A stretch of 64,000 nt of DNA from JAGVSR01 sp963778225 (GTDB lineage Bacteria; Pseudomonadota; Alphaproteobacteria; Rhizobiales; Hyphomicrobiaceae): positions 248,001 to 312,000 of the forward strand of contig CAVZTR010000002.1 in NCBI GenBank assembly GCA_963778225.1, read 5' to 3'. Shown here piece after piece: positions 42,362 to 52,455 of this stretch. The number at the start of each line of letters is the position of its first letter. The first letter of the stretch is position 1. Made by a program: the position numbers and the translations under genes. The notes beneath the pieces were generated by a model. The model was not told where the DNA came from. It saw nothing but the letters and a program-made list of their open reading frames with translations, and ran no database searches.

Positions 42362-43951
42362 ATGACAGAAAACCCAACGGTCGACCAGCTCGAGAAACAG
42401 CGGCAACGTCGCGCAACGCGCAAGCGCAGCTCCGACGACATTCGTGCTGCTCGCGAACGGCTGAGCGGCTCCGCCTCCATCAAACCCGAATTCGAATACG
42501 AACTTCTGGCGATGTTCGCCCGCAATGAAGTGGGTGCGGCCGTCACGATGCCCGCGCTGTCGGTGATTTTCGCTCTTGCCGCCATGTTCTGGGCGCCGAT
42601 GGCCGAAGCCGTGGCGTGGCTCGGGCTCGTCATCGCCGCGAAAGTCGTGCTGATAGAGACCTGCCGCCGATTTCTTGCGCAGCCGCGCGATCAGGTCGAT
42701 GTCGAGACCTGGCGGCGGCGGCTTATCATCTCAGAACTTTTGAATGGGACCACGTGGGCTGGCTTTGCGCTGGTCGGCTTCGGTGACGCGGACCCGACCG
42801 TCCCGGGTCTGATGTCCACATCGCACGTCTTCCTGTTCGCGACCCTCATCGTCATCCTTGCCATACGCATGAGCTTTGGATCGACGGTGATGGGCATCCT
42901 CTACGCCGGCACGCTGCCGATGACGGTGGTTGTGGTGGCGCGGCTTCTCATACTCGGCGATCCCTTCTATCTGGCGCTCGCATCCATGGCGGCCGGCGTG
43001 AATGTCTACTTCATCTTCCTCGCCAAGGGGCTGCACTCGACGGCCCTCGCCATGCTCGAATTCCGGGCGCAGAAAGACGCGCTCATTTCGGAGCTGGAAG
43101 AGGCGCGGCTCTTGTCGGACGAAGCTCGTCGCCGTGCGGAAACGGCCAACAAGGCCAAGTCGCGGTTCCTCGCCACGATGAGCCACGAACTCAGGACGCC
43201 GCTCAACGCCATCATGGGCTTTTCGGAAGTCATGAAGGGCGAAGTGATGGGCCCTATCGGGAACCCGCTCTATCGCGAGTACTGCGGCAACATTCACGAC
43301 AGCGGCAAACACCTGCTCAATCTCATCAACGAAATTCTTGATCTCTCGCGCATTGAAGCCGGGCGCTATGAGTTGCACGAGGAGCCCCTGCGCCTTGCCG
43401 ACATCGCCGAGGACTGCGTACGCCTCCTCAAACTTCGCGCGCAGTCAAAGAACGTCGAACTCATCGAAGATTACGATCTGTCGTTGTCGCAGGTCTGGGC
43501 GGACCAGCGTGCGATACGACAGATAACGCTCAATCTGCTTTCGAATGCGCTGAAGTTCACGCCGAAAGGCGGCCGCATCACATTGACCGTCGGGGCGACG
43601 ACGGACGGCGGGCAGTATCTCTCGGTGCTCGATACTGGACCTGGCATCCCCGCCGATGAAATTCCGAAGGTGCTGCAGGTGTTCGGGCAAGGGTCGCTGG
43701 CGCACGAGAATGCGGAAGGCGGCACCGGGCTTGGCCTGCCCATCGTGCAGAACCTGATCGAATTGCATGGCGGGGTCTTCGAGCTTCTGTCGGAGCTTCG
43801 CAAAGGCACCGAGGCCATTATCACCCTGCCGAAGCAGCGCATTTTTGCCGCGGTACCGCCACTCCAGCCACTCGGGCAGGAGCGCCATCGCGGCGGGAAT
43901 AAGGCTGGGCGGCAAGGCCGACAGGGGCGTCTGCGCGCGCTGGCATCCTGA
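42362..43951 (+). CDS. Membrane sensor histidine kinase
   Basis: A 529-residue kinase. The N-terminal region is charged (KQRQRRATRKRSSDD). About five or six helices follow (residues 60-230), then a coiled coil (LEEARLLSDEARRRAETANK). HisKA has the phospho-acceptor His in SHELRTPLNAIMGFSEVM near 277, and HATPase_c has NLLSNALKFT, DTGPGIP and GTGLGLPIV. The style is that of PleC/DivJ-related kinases of Rhizobiales. The tail after TLPKQRI is Arg/Gly/Gln-rich. The ATG at 42362 was chosen because upstream codons look non-native. No cognate regulator is adjacent. Confidence 0.88.
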   Translation: MTENPTVDQLEKQRQRRATRKRSSDDIRAARERLSGSASIKPEFEYELLAMFARNEVGAAVTMPALSVIFALAAMFWAPMAEAVAWLGLVIAAKVVLIETCRRFLAQPRDQVDVETWRRRLIISELLNGTTWAGFALVGFGDADPTVPGLMSTSHVFLFATLIVILAIRMSFGSTVMGILYAGTLPMTVVVVARLLILGDPFYLALASMAAGVNVYFIFLAKGLHSTALAMLEFRAQKDALISELEEARLLSDEARRRAETANKAKSRFLATMSHELRTPLNAIMGFSEVMKGEVMGPIGNPLYREYCGNIHDSGKHLLNLINEILDLSRIEAGRYELHEEPLRLADIAEDCVRLLKLRAQSKNVELIEDYDLSLSQVWADQRAIRQITLNLLSNALKFTPKGGRITLTVGATTDGGQYLSVLDTGPGIPADEIPKVLQVFGQGSLAHENAEGGTGLGLPIVQNLIELHGGVFELLSELRKGTEAIITLPKQRIFAAVPPLQPLGQERHRGGNKAGRQGRQGRLRALAS

Positions 43952-44112
43952 TTGCCACTTCCGTTGCCCCACCGGGCTGTCGGGTGGCAGCGGGAAAAGT
44001 GCGGCGCGTGGACCCTTGCGGCTCTCCCTCCCCGCCTTTACTTAATCTGAGGCGGTATGTGATGGCTTGGCGTGTTGCCGACCCACCGATACGCCGCTGA
44101 GGACGCCGCCGC

Positions 44113-44298
44113 ATGGAAATGCCCCGCATCGAAACGCCCTGCATCAAGGTCTGTGTCATCGACCAGACGACGCGCCTGTGCGGGGGTTGTGGGCGGACGC
44201 TCGATGAAATCGCCGCCTGGGCGACTTACACCAACGATGACCGGCGCCGCATCATGGCCGACTTGCCGAACCGGCTGGGGCGCCTCAACAAGGCGTGA
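44113..44298 (+). CDS. DUF1289 small cysteine-rich protein
   Basis: A 61-residue protein with the DUF1289 pattern TPCIKVCVIDQTTRLCGGCG, a four-cysteine cluster that may bind an Fe-S centre or zinc, followed by RTLDEIAAWATY. Members are widespread in proteobacteria; the function is unknown. The stop is four bases before the retropepsin-like protease start, suggesting coupling. Confidence 0.9.
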   Translation: MEMPRIETPCIKVCVIDQTTRLCGGCGRTLDEIAAWATYTNDDRRRIMADLPNRLGRLNKA

Positions 44299-44302
44299 TC
44301 AC

Positions 44303-45010
44303 ATGCTCGTCTGGCTGATGGTGATGCTGGCAGCTCTGTTAGGGCTGTTCTACCTGCTTTCCGGTCGTGACAATCCGCTCGCCTCACTCGAAGGCGGCGA
44401 ACTTGCCGTGCTGGCCGTGTTCGGCGGGCTCGCCCTTCTCTATGTCGTGTCTCTCGCCGGCGACTATCGCGGCCGGGCGCTGCACGCCTTGCGCCACGCT
44501 GGGATCTGGGTCGGGCTGTTCTTCGCCCTTATCGCCGCCTACTCGTATCGCGACGATCTCAGCCAAGTCGCCCGCCGCGTGGGCGGGGAGTTGCTCCCGG
44601 CGGGAACACCGCTGCCGGAGGCCGCCGGCGAGGTCGGCGATCGGGCCGTGCGCCTGCGCAAACATCAGAGCGGACATTTTCTGGCGCGGGGCACCGTCAA
44701 TGGCGCACCCGTCTCGATGCTGGTCGATACGGGCGCGTCCACCGTCGTGTTGAAGCCGGCCGACGCGGAGCGCGCCGGGATCGATTTGTCGGCTCTCACA
44801 TTTTCAACTCCGGTCAACACCGCGAATGGGATGACGTTTGCCGCGCCCGTACGGCTGCGATCGCTCGGGATCGGCAGCATCGTGCTGGACGATGTGGAAG
44901 CCCTTGTCGCCAAACCGGGAAATCTTAACGAAAGTTTGCTCGGTATGAGTTTCTTAAGGCGTTTGCGCTCCTATGAGTTCAGCGGAGACTTCCTGACGTT
45001 GCGCGGCTGA
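44303..45010 (+). CDS. Membrane-anchored retropepsin-like aspartic protease (TIGR02281 type)
   Basis: A 235-residue protein with three N-terminal helices (about residues 2-20, 30-48 and 63-80). A periplasmic aspartyl protease domain follows, with the catalytic motif MLVDTGASTVVL near residue 140 and a C-terminal GMSFLRRL. Single-domain proteases of this kind dimerise like retropepsins. The start at 44303 immediately follows DUF1289. A second, shorter paralogue follows in tandem. The substrate is unknown. Confidence 0.85.
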   Translation: MLVWLMVMLAALLGLFYLLSGRDNPLASLEGGELAVLAVFGGLALLYVVSLAGDYRGRALHALRHAGIWVGLFFALIAAYSYRDDLSQVARRVGGELLPAGTPLPEAAGEVGDRAVRLRKHQSGHFLARGTVNGAPVSMLVDTGASTVVLKPADAERAGIDLSALTFSTPVNTANGMTFAAPVRLRSLGIGSIVLDDVEALVAKPGNLNESLLGMSFLRRLRSYEFSGDFLTLRG

Positions 45011-45058
45011 AGCTGCGCGCGGCGGCTTCCGCGGGATTGGTTCGCGCGAGTGGTTCCC

Positions 45059-45622
45059 ATGTCCTCCGGTCAACGTACGCTCTTCAGTGAAGTCGCCTCG
45101 TGGGTGTTTTTTGCGGCCGTGTCTGTCGTAGCCGTCACCCATTTTGACGAGTTGAAGGCTCTGTCGCATCAGCTCCTGGGCAGCGACATGGGCAAACTCT
45201 CCGCCGCCCAAACCTCTCCTGAGCCCACTGAACAAGCGGCAATGGCGAACGGCTACACGGTCGAATTGCCCATCGGATCCGACGGGCACTACCACGCTGA
45301 TACGGAAATCAACGGTCGCAGCATCAAGGTCCTCATCGATACCGGGGCGTCCATCGTGGCGCTGACTGCCGAAGATGCAGAGGCCGCCGGCATCTTCGTC
45401 ACCGACAAGGATTTCACGCACCGCATCCAGACGGCAAATGGCACGGCCCGCGTTGCACCCGTTACCCTCGACCGCGTGTCCATCGGTGACATCACGGTAC
45501 GCGATGTGCGGGGGGTCGTCTCCGAGGCCGGCGCGATGGCGGTTTCGCTGCTCGGGATGACCTTTCTCAACGAACTCGACCGTGTCGATATGCGTTCTGG
45601 GAAACTTATTCTCCAAGATTGA
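45059..45622 (+). CDS. Second retropepsin-like aspartic protease, tandem paralogue
   Basis: A 187-residue protein with one N-terminal helix (VASWVFFAAVSVVAVTHF). A linker and an aspartyl protease domain follow, with VLIDTGASIVAL near residue 93 and GMTFLNEL near 167. It shares the domain pattern of its neighbour, including the HYHADTEINGR lead-in matching HFLARGTVNGA. The GTG at 45050 is an alternative start. The two genes look like a tandem duplication with loss of two helices. Confidence 0.82.
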   Translation: MSSGQRTLFSEVASWVFFAAVSVVAVTHFDELKALSHQLLGSDMGKLSAAQTSPEPTEQAAMANGYTVELPIGSDGHYHADTEINGRSIKVLIDTGASIVALTAEDAEAAGIFVTDKDFTHRIQTANGTARVAPVTLDRVSIGDITVRDVRGVVSEAGAMAVSLLGMTFLNELDRVDMRSGKLILQD

Positions 45623-45736
45623 CGTTGATCTTTGGCCCGGCCCGCGCGCCGCCATAATATGCGGGCAAAGCGCGGTCGCGCCGGTGGTGGCCTGCGTTTC
45701 TCTCTTCACATCCATACATAGATACATAGGTTGCTC

Positions 45737-47236
45737 ATGCTCCCTCGCCCTCGCGCCGATTTGACGCCCAACACGGCTGACTTCGAGCGTTTCCCGCTCG
45801 TGAAACCGACGGGCTTTCGCGAGTACGACGCGCGTTGGCTCTTCCCGGAAGAAATCAACCTGATGGGTCTCAACGCCGTCGGGCTCGGCATGGCGACGTT
45901 ATTTGCCGAACGGGGCGTCCCGAAGCGCATCGTCGTCGGCCATGACTACCGATGGTACTCGGGCAGCGTGAAGCAGGCGCTGATCACCGGCCTGCTGGCC
46001 GGCGGCTGTGAAGTGCACGACATCGGGCTCGCGCTGTCGCCGATGGCTTACTTCGCGCAGTTCGACCTCGATGTCGAAGGCGTGGCGATGGTCACGGCTT
46101 CGCACAACGACAACGGCTGGACCGGCATCAAGATGGGACTGGCGCGTCCGCTCACATTCGGTCCTGACGAAATGGGCCGCCTGAAAGAGATCGTCCTGTC
46201 CGGCGCTTTCAAAACGGCCGAAGGCGGCCGCTATATCTTCGTGCCCGACATGGCTGAGCGCTATATGGCAGCGCTTTCGAAGCGGCCGAAGCTCAAGCGC
46301 AAGCTGAAGGTCGTGGCTGCTTGCGGTAACGGAACCGCGGGCGCTTTCGCGCCCAAGGTTCTGGAAGCGATCGGATGCGAAGTGGTGCCGCTCGACTGCG
46401 AACTTGACCATTCTTTCCCGCGCTACAATCCCAACCCCGAAGACATGAAAATGCTGCACGCCATCTCGGAGGCCGTGCTCGCACATAAGGCCGACGTGGG
46501 ACTTGGGTTCGATGGTGACGGTGACCGCTGCGGCGTGGTCGACAACGAAGGCCATGAGATCTTCGCCGATACCGTCGGCGTCATGCTCGCGCGCGATATC
46601 TCGGCACAGTATCCGAATGCGACATTCGTCGCGGACGTGAAATCCACCGGCCTTTTCATGACCGACCCCGTCTTGCAGGCGAACGGCGCCAAAGCGCTCT
46701 ACTGGAAGACGGGCCATTCCTACATGAAGCGCTACACCTTCGAGCAGAAGGCGCTCGTTGGATTTGAGAAGTCGGGGCACTTCTTCTTCCAGCCACCGCT
46801 CGGGCGGGGCTATGACGACGGGCTCGTCGCGGCGCTCGCCGTCTGCGACATGCTCGACCGGGCGCCCGACAAGTCGATGGCGGATCTGCGCCGCGCCCTG
46901 CCGAAGACCTACCAGTCACCCACGATGTCGCCGCACTGCGATGACGAGAAGAAGTACGGCATCGTCGACCAGATCGTCGCCGAATACGAGGGCATCGCAA
47001 AGTCGGGTGGCACGATCGCCGGCCAGAGCGTGCGCGATCTCGTGACCGTCAACGGCGTGCGCGTGACCCTGGCGGATGGCACGTGGGGCCTTGTGCGCGC
47101 CTCATCCAACAAGCCGGAACTGGTGATCGTGGTGGAGAGCCCCGTGTCGGAGGCAAACAAGATAGCCATGTTCCGCGACATCGAGGCACGGCTCGCAAAA
47201 CACCCGGAAGTCGGCGCTTACAATCAGAAGATCTGA
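45737..47236 (+). CDS. Phosphomannomutase/phosphoglucomutase
   Basis: A 499-residue alpha-D-phosphohexomutase of the AlgC/ManB type. The active-site phosphoserine is in TASHNDNGWTG near residue 120, the magnesium loop in GFDGDGDRCG near 258, and the sugar-binding loop in GFEKSGH near 340. The phosphate-binding domain with RASSNKPEL closes the protein. It interconverts hexose 1- and 6-phosphates for exopolysaccharide and LPS precursors. The ATG at 45737 has AGG six bases before it; a short tandem TACATAG repeat lies just upstream. Confidence 0.93.
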   Translation: MLPRPRADLTPNTADFERFPLVKPTGFREYDARWLFPEEINLMGLNAVGLGMATLFAERGVPKRIVVGHDYRWYSGSVKQALITGLLAGGCEVHDIGLALSPMAYFAQFDLDVEGVAMVTASHNDNGWTGIKMGLARPLTFGPDEMGRLKEIVLSGAFKTAEGGRYIFVPDMAERYMAALSKRPKLKRKLKVVAACGNGTAGAFAPKVLEAIGCEVVPLDCELDHSFPRYNPNPEDMKMLHAISEAVLAHKADVGLGFDGDGDRCGVVDNEGHEIFADTVGVMLARDISAQYPNATFVADVKSTGLFMTDPVLQANGAKALYWKTGHSYMKRYTFEQKALVGFEKSGHFFFQPPLGRGYDDGLVAALAVCDMLDRAPDKSMADLRRALPKTYQSPTMSPHCDDEKKYGIVDQIVAEYEGIAKSGGTIAGQSVRDLVTVNGVRVTLADGTWGLVRASSNKPELVIVVESPVSEANKIAMFRDIEARLAKHPEVGAYNQKI

Positions 47237-47332
47237 TTCGTTCTGATCTACTGCACTGAAAACAACCCGTTCGCCCTGTACAATTCCATCGTCGTCACCC
47301 AAGTTGCCGACGCTATGGCAAAGGGGACTGAG

Positions 47333-47977
47333 ATGGGGACCGCGATGACCAGCGGCGTTTCAACCGAATATCTGAGTGCGGTTCAACGCCGCCGTAAATG
47401 GGCGCTGCTTGCCCTGATGATTGCCGGACTAATTCTGTTCGGCTTCGCGACATCACGTTGGCAGCAATCCGCGCCCAATTTCTATGAAGCCATCGAATGG
47501 ACGGGGATGATCATGATCCTCGTCTGCGTGGTCGGCCGCACATGGTGCAGCCTCTACATCGGCGGCCGGAAGAAAGAGGAGCTCGTCGTCAACGGTCCAT
47601 ACTCTGTCGTTCGTAATCCACTCTACGTGTTCACGCTGATCGGGGCGGTTGGAGTTGGCTGGCAAATGGGGAGCTTGGTGATGGGCGCAATCTGCGCGCT
47701 CGCTACGTTTATGGTCTTCAGAGTGGTCATCGACCGCGAAGAAGCATTTCTGCGCAGCGCCTTTCCCGACGCGTTCGCCAAGTACGCAGCGCGCGTTCCG
47801 AAACTTTGGCCCAACCCCGCGACTTGGATGGACACCGACATGATTGTCGTCTCGCCCAAGCCGGTCATGCGGACCTTTGCGGACTCTTGCCTCTTCCTAC
47901 TCGCGATCCCGATCGCGGAAGGTATAGACGCGCTGCACACGATGGGCAGTCTCCCCGTCGTCTTGCGTCTGCCCTGA
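47333..47977 (+). CDS. Isoprenylcysteine/phospholipid methyltransferase-family membrane protein
   Basis: A 214-residue membrane protein with four or five helices. The SAM-binding signature of the ICMT/PEMT superfamily is GPYSVVRNPLYVFTLIG near residue 90, with the usual downstream acidic dyad IDREEAFL near 128. The substrate (lipid or thiol methylation) cannot be assigned. The ATG at 47333 was preferred because AAGGGG lies six bases before it; ATGs at 47315 and 47345 are alternatives. Confidence 0.78.
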   Translation: MGTAMTSGVSTEYLSAVQRRRKWALLALMIAGLILFGFATSRWQQSAPNFYEAIEWTGMIMILVCVVGRTWCSLYIGGRKKEELVVNGPYSVVRNPLYVFTLIGAVGVGWQMGSLVMGAICALATFMVFRVVIDREEAFLRSAFPDAFAKYAARVPKLWPNPATWMDTDMIVVSPKPVMRTFADSCLFLLAIPIAEGIDALHTMGSLPVVLRLP

Positions 47978-48023
47978 AATTGCTCGACCTCCAACTGACG
48001 TATCACCTTCGGTTGCTGACCGG

Positions 48024-48302
48024 TTATTTCGTGATCATCGCGAGGCAACGGCCGGCGGCTTCTGCGGCCGACCGTGCCTTCAGCGGGCTCAGCGCACCGG
48101 CGCGGATCATTTTCTTCGTTTCGGCAACCACGACGCTGCGCGCTGCTTCCGGTGTCGGTTTGAGAGCAACCGTCGCTGAATAGATTTGCTGGGAGTGGGA
48201 TGGCAATCCAGCCGCACACGCGTCGCCGGCTGCGCGATCGGCGCGCGCCGCGTGCGAGACGCTGCAGGCGAGAATGGACATGAGAAGTGGTAAGCGCCGC
48301 AT
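48024..48302 (-). CDS. Small secreted hypothetical protein
   Basis: A 92-residue protein with a clear Sec signal peptide (RRLPLLMSILACSVSHAARA) and a mature helical region of about 70 residues. It contains two cysteines (DACAAG and GRCLAM) that could form a disulfide, and a central motif ATVALKPTPEAARS. No family recognised. It converges with the methyltransferase-like gene. Confidence 0.6.
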   Translation of the reverse strand: MRRLPLLMSILACSVSHAARADRAAGDACAAGLPSHSQQIYSATVALKPTPEAARSVVVAETKKMIRAGALSPLKARSAAEAAGRCLAMITK

Positions 48303-48441
48303 TTGAGATAACTCCGAGCACGTGGATCACGGCTTTGCTTGATTTACCGGAATATGAGCAGGCTGCATATGAGCAGCCGCCGACCCCAGGCTCAAGCTCT
48401 AAGCCGTGGACGACATTAACGGTTCCGATACGTCGAGGAAA

Positions 48442-49139
<698 letters not shown>

Positions 49140-49143
<4 letters not shown>

Positions 49144-50357
49144 GGCGTGCCTGAGGCCATTGCGCCAGCATAGCGCTCATAAAGATGCTTGCAGACGGCC
49201 ATCATCGCCCGATCCGCCTTCTCGCCGGGAAAATTCGTCGCGACGACGATGGCGAGGTCGATTTCGGGATCGATGAAGATGGTGGCGAGATTTTTGGAGT
49301 TCGATCCGTTGTGGGCGAGGATGGGTCGTGGGGTCCAGTCCATTTTCAGGATGCCCCAGCCGGACGCATATTTTCCTGACTTCGGCGTGCCGGGTTTTGG
49401 ATTGGCGATCTCCATCGTGACCCGCGCTGTATGCAGCCATGCCAGCGTCTCAGGCTTGATGAGCGCAGGTCCGCGCTTGGCCATACCTGCATTCCACGCA
49501 GCCCAGGTTGCGAAATCGGCGATCGACATATGGGCGGTGCCGGCAGGTCCCAGCACTTCCGGCACGTCGGCTGCGGGTCCCCACGGCATCGGCGTCACCT
49601 TGCCATCATCGTCCACGAGATGGCCCGATGCCGCATCGAGGCGGCCCGGTGTCACCTGCGGTCCAAGACCCGCCGTCTTGAGTTGAAGCGCGTCGAAGAT
49701 GCGACGCGTGATGAGGCTTTCCCAAGGTTCGCCGGCTGCCGTTTCAACCATCGCGCCGACAGTCATGTAACCGAGGTTGGCGTACTGGAATGGATTTGCC
49801 GCTGGCACCTTCGGGGTGTTCTTCGAGCCCCAATCCGCGATGATGGCCAGCCGCCGCGCCGCCATCGACATGTCGTATTCGGACGTGCCGACATAGAGGT
49901 TGTAGAGCTCTTCCGTATCGGAGGGGATGCCGCTCGTGTGGCTCAGAAGCTGTTCGAGCGTGATGGCGCCGAATTCCGGTTTCAGGGTTGGGAGCCCGGC
50001 CGCCTTGAGAGCCGGTCCCAGAATCTCACCGACGGTCGTCGTCCAGGTGAGCTTGCCTTCGTCGACCAGCATGCCGGCGAGCGTCGCCGTCATGGCCTTG
50101 GTGTCGGAGCCGAGATGAAAGCGATCTTCGGTGGTGACCTTCACATCCGTGCCCAGCGCGCGCACGCCGGTGGCGCCGATGGCGACCGGCTTGCCGTCCT
50201 TCACGACAGCAGCCGCTATCGCCGGCAGCTCGTATTGCACGCGGAAGGCTTCGAGATCCGCGGCGAGGTCGTCGGCGTGGGTGGGGTTGATGCCCGTCAG
50301 AGCGGCGAGGCACAGTGCGAACACCGGCGCCATCCATGTCGAAAGTCGGCGCGTCAT
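49140..50357 (-). CDS. Periplasmic class C beta-lactamase-fold serine hydrolase
   Basis: A 405-residue secreted serine hydrolase. The signal peptide ends near residue 28 (THA-DD). The catalytic SxxK tetrad is in HLGSDTKAMTAT near residue 84. The YxN motif is in FQYANLGYM. A KTG-like motif near the C-terminus (LAHNGSNSKN) has HNG, as in esterase/peptidase relatives. Such proteins are usually esterases or D-aminopeptidases rather than resistance enzymes. The start at 50357 has GGGAGA about seven bases upstream. Confidence 0.85.
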
Positions 50358-50487
50358 CGGCACGTCTCCCTGAGTTGATGCGGGCAGCCTATCGCCAATC
50401 CCGCGCCCGCGGCACTCAGATTTCATTGCAGCGTTAGCGAGGCGGTTCAACTCGCCAACGCGCGCGGCTGTTGCTAGCTTCACGGCC

Positions 50488-51481
50488 ATGCAGAACCTCA
50501 TCACCGACGTCCCGGGCCTCTTGGTCGGTCACGCGCAGGACACCGCCGTCGCCTCCGGCGTCACCGTCATTGTTTTCGACGCACCCACCGCGGCTGCCGT
50601 CGCCATTCACGGCGGCGGACCGGCGGTGCGCGATACGGCGCTCCTGGAGCCGCACGCCAGCGTCGAGACGGTCGATGCCATCGTGCTGTCGGGCGGCTCA
50701 GCGTTCGGGCTCGACGCTGCCGGCGGGGTGATGGCGCATCTGGCCGGCATCGGGCGCGGATTTCAGGTCGGCGATGTGCGCGTGCCGATCGTACCGGGCG
50801 CCAGCGTGTTCGATCTGGCCGTCGGCGGTGGCGCGTGGGGGCCCTCACCGCCGTGGTGGGAGCTGGGTTTCCAGGCGGCCGCAAGTGCGGCGCGCTCCTT
50901 CGCGCTGGGCACGCGTCGGTGGCGGCTACGGCGCCACGGTCGCCAACCTGAAAGGCGGTCTCGGTTCGGCAAGCGCCGTGACGGCTGCCGGTTTCACGGT
51001 CGGCGCCATTGTTGTCGTCAACGCCATGGGCACAGTCACGATCGGGGACACGGGACACTTCTGGGCGGCGGCCGATGAAGTGGGCGCGGAGTTCGGCGGG
51101 CGCGGCGCGATGGTGCACGTGCCGGAGGCGGCTCGCTCGCCCGCCATCAAGGGCGATGCAAATCCGCGCGCCAATACCACCATCGCGCTCGTCGCGACCG
51201 ATGCGGTGATGCCGAAGTCGGCGTTAAAGCACACTGCCATCATGGCGCACGACGGCATGGCGCGCGCGATCCGCCCGTCGCATGCGCCGCTCGATGGCGA
51301 CCTCGTTTTCGCTGCGGCGACCGGCGTCAGCGGACGCACGCCCGATCTGCGCCAAAGGGCCGACATCGGCCACGTCGCCGCTCATTGCCTGTCGCGCGCC
51401 ATCGCGCGTGCCGTGTTCGAGGCAACCGCCCTGCCCTATGCTCACGCGCTGCCCAGCTATCGGGATCGGTTCGGCGGCTAA
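50488..51481 (+). pseudogene. S58 (DmpA/P1-type) aminopeptidase gene with +1 frameshift
   Basis: Two frames make one 330-residue S58 family peptidase. The first frame starts QNLITDVPGLLVGHAQDT, has SGGSAFGLDAAGGV, and breaks after FALGT at about 50911. The second resumes at VGGGYGATVANLKGGLGSAS, which holds the autocleavage/catalytic Ser, and continues to the C-terminus. The total span is 331 codons plus one base, so one base is extra near 50911-50914 (ACGCGTCGG). Family members autoprocess into two chains and act as L-aminopeptidase/beta-aminopeptidase. As written the catalytic half is not translated in frame. It is divergent from the serine hydrolase. Confidence 0.8.
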
Positions 51482-51858
51482 AAACAAATTGTGCCACTTA
51501 TCCCCGCGTCCGCGTGGTCTCCTACACTGGCCCCACTCCGTCCTGGAGAAGGGGGCGTCGCTTAAGAGGCGTCTTGGTGAGGTGGGGCGGGGTGCAGAAG
51601 TCGCTGACGGTCGGGCACGCACCGGCTCTCGGCGAGGCTCGGATCGGCCACCTGCTGGAACGCAGGCTGCGAAGAACGCGCTGAAACGTCGATCGTATGC
51701 CAGAAATCCTGCGCGGGGCGGCTTCAGGGCCGCACCACTAAACAAATCACAGCGGCTCTCGCGCCGCCCCGCCCCCGGTTTGCCCGGGTTTTGAAATAGT
51801 CGTCGCAGCCAGATGGTCTAGGGCGGTTCGTCTTGTATATCCTGGATTAGAAAAGCAG
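51482..51858. other. 377-base gene-free region with nested inverted repeats (candidate ncRNA or decayed repeat)
   Basis: No convincing coding frame runs through. At the left, CCCCAC (51531-51536) and GTGGGG (51582-51587) flank a G-rich segment with a CTCC/GGAG hairpin. At the right, GCGGGGCGGC (51713-51722) pairs with GCCGCCCCGC (51763-51772). It encloses AGGGCCGC/GCGGCTCT and an AU-rich loop. An intrinsic terminator follows immediately. This is either a structured small RNA read rightward, or a degenerate intergenic palindromic element similar in style to the one in mazG. I could not match it to a known RNA family. Confidence 0.4.
51774..51792 (+). terminator. Intrinsic terminator ending the structured region
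   Basis: CCCGG (51774-51778) pairs with CCGGG (51784-51788) around TTTGC and is followed by TTTT. It is nearly 300 bases after the S58 gene stop, so it more likely ends a separate transcript. Confidence 0.55.
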
Positions 51859-51873
51859 TTGGCGAGATCTACG

Positions 51874-52455
51874 ATGCAGCATGGGCGAAAAGCACTCAGC
51901 GTGTTGGCGGCGGTCTTTGCCGGCGCACAGCTTTCGATCGCCGAGGATAGCGCGAAGTCAGAAGGATTCATCGACGGTGCAGTGCGCGATCTTGAAATCG
52001 CCCAGCATGAGAGGCTGTTGAAAGTGCAATCGGCACCGGGCTCGGTTCTTGCCCCCTTCACGACGGACGGATGCAGCGGGGGCATGTCCGCCACCTGGAC
52101 CATGGCGGCTGGGGTCATTGCCAGCATGTCCAAGCGGCATGGTTCGGAGCCACCGTGGACGGCCTGCTGCGTCGCTCACGACCGTCTCTACCACGCGGGA
52201 GTTCCGGCGGGCGCGGACGCGGCGCAGAGCTTCGATGCCCGATTGGAGGCAGACGAGGCGTTGCGCCAGTGTGTCCGTGAGGCTGGGGTAGAGCGGGTGG
52301 CCACACTTTCGGCGGAGTACGGCATCGGCGAGGATGATGTGCGCTTGCTGTATGACGGTCTGGCCGAGGGCATGTATGGCGCGGTGCGCATCGGCGGCGC
52401 ACCGTGCACCGGCCTATCCTGGCGCTGGGGCTACGGCTGGCCGAACTGCAAGTGA
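51874..52455 (+). CDS. Secreted phospholipase-A2-like cysteine-rich protein
   Basis: A 193-residue secreted protein with a signal peptide ending near residue 24. The motif TACCVAHDRLYHAG has the CCxxHD core of phospholipase A2 catalytic helices. An upstream FTTDGCSGGMS resembles a calcium/disulfide loop. A C-terminal GAPCTGLSWRWGYGWPNC adds paired cysteines. The order DGCSGG then CCxxHD suggests a PLA2-like fold, but the overall family is not one I can name with certainty. A TTG at 51859 is an alternative start. Confidence 0.68.
   Translation: MQHGRKALSVLAAVFAGAQLSIAEDSAKSEGFIDGAVRDLEIAQHERLLKVQSAPGSVLAPFTTDGCSGGMSATWTMAAGVIASMSKRHGSEPPWTACCVAHDRLYHAGVPAGADAAQSFDARLEADEALRQCVREAGVERVATLSAEYGIGEDDVRLLYDGLAEGMYGAVRIGGAPCTGLSWRWGYGWPNCK

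Noticed and set aside
51224..51745. Leftward open frame over the S58 gene end and the gap
   Set aside because: Half of it is antisense to conserved S58 sequence and the rest follows a palindromic region; Arg/Pro/Ala-rich translation.
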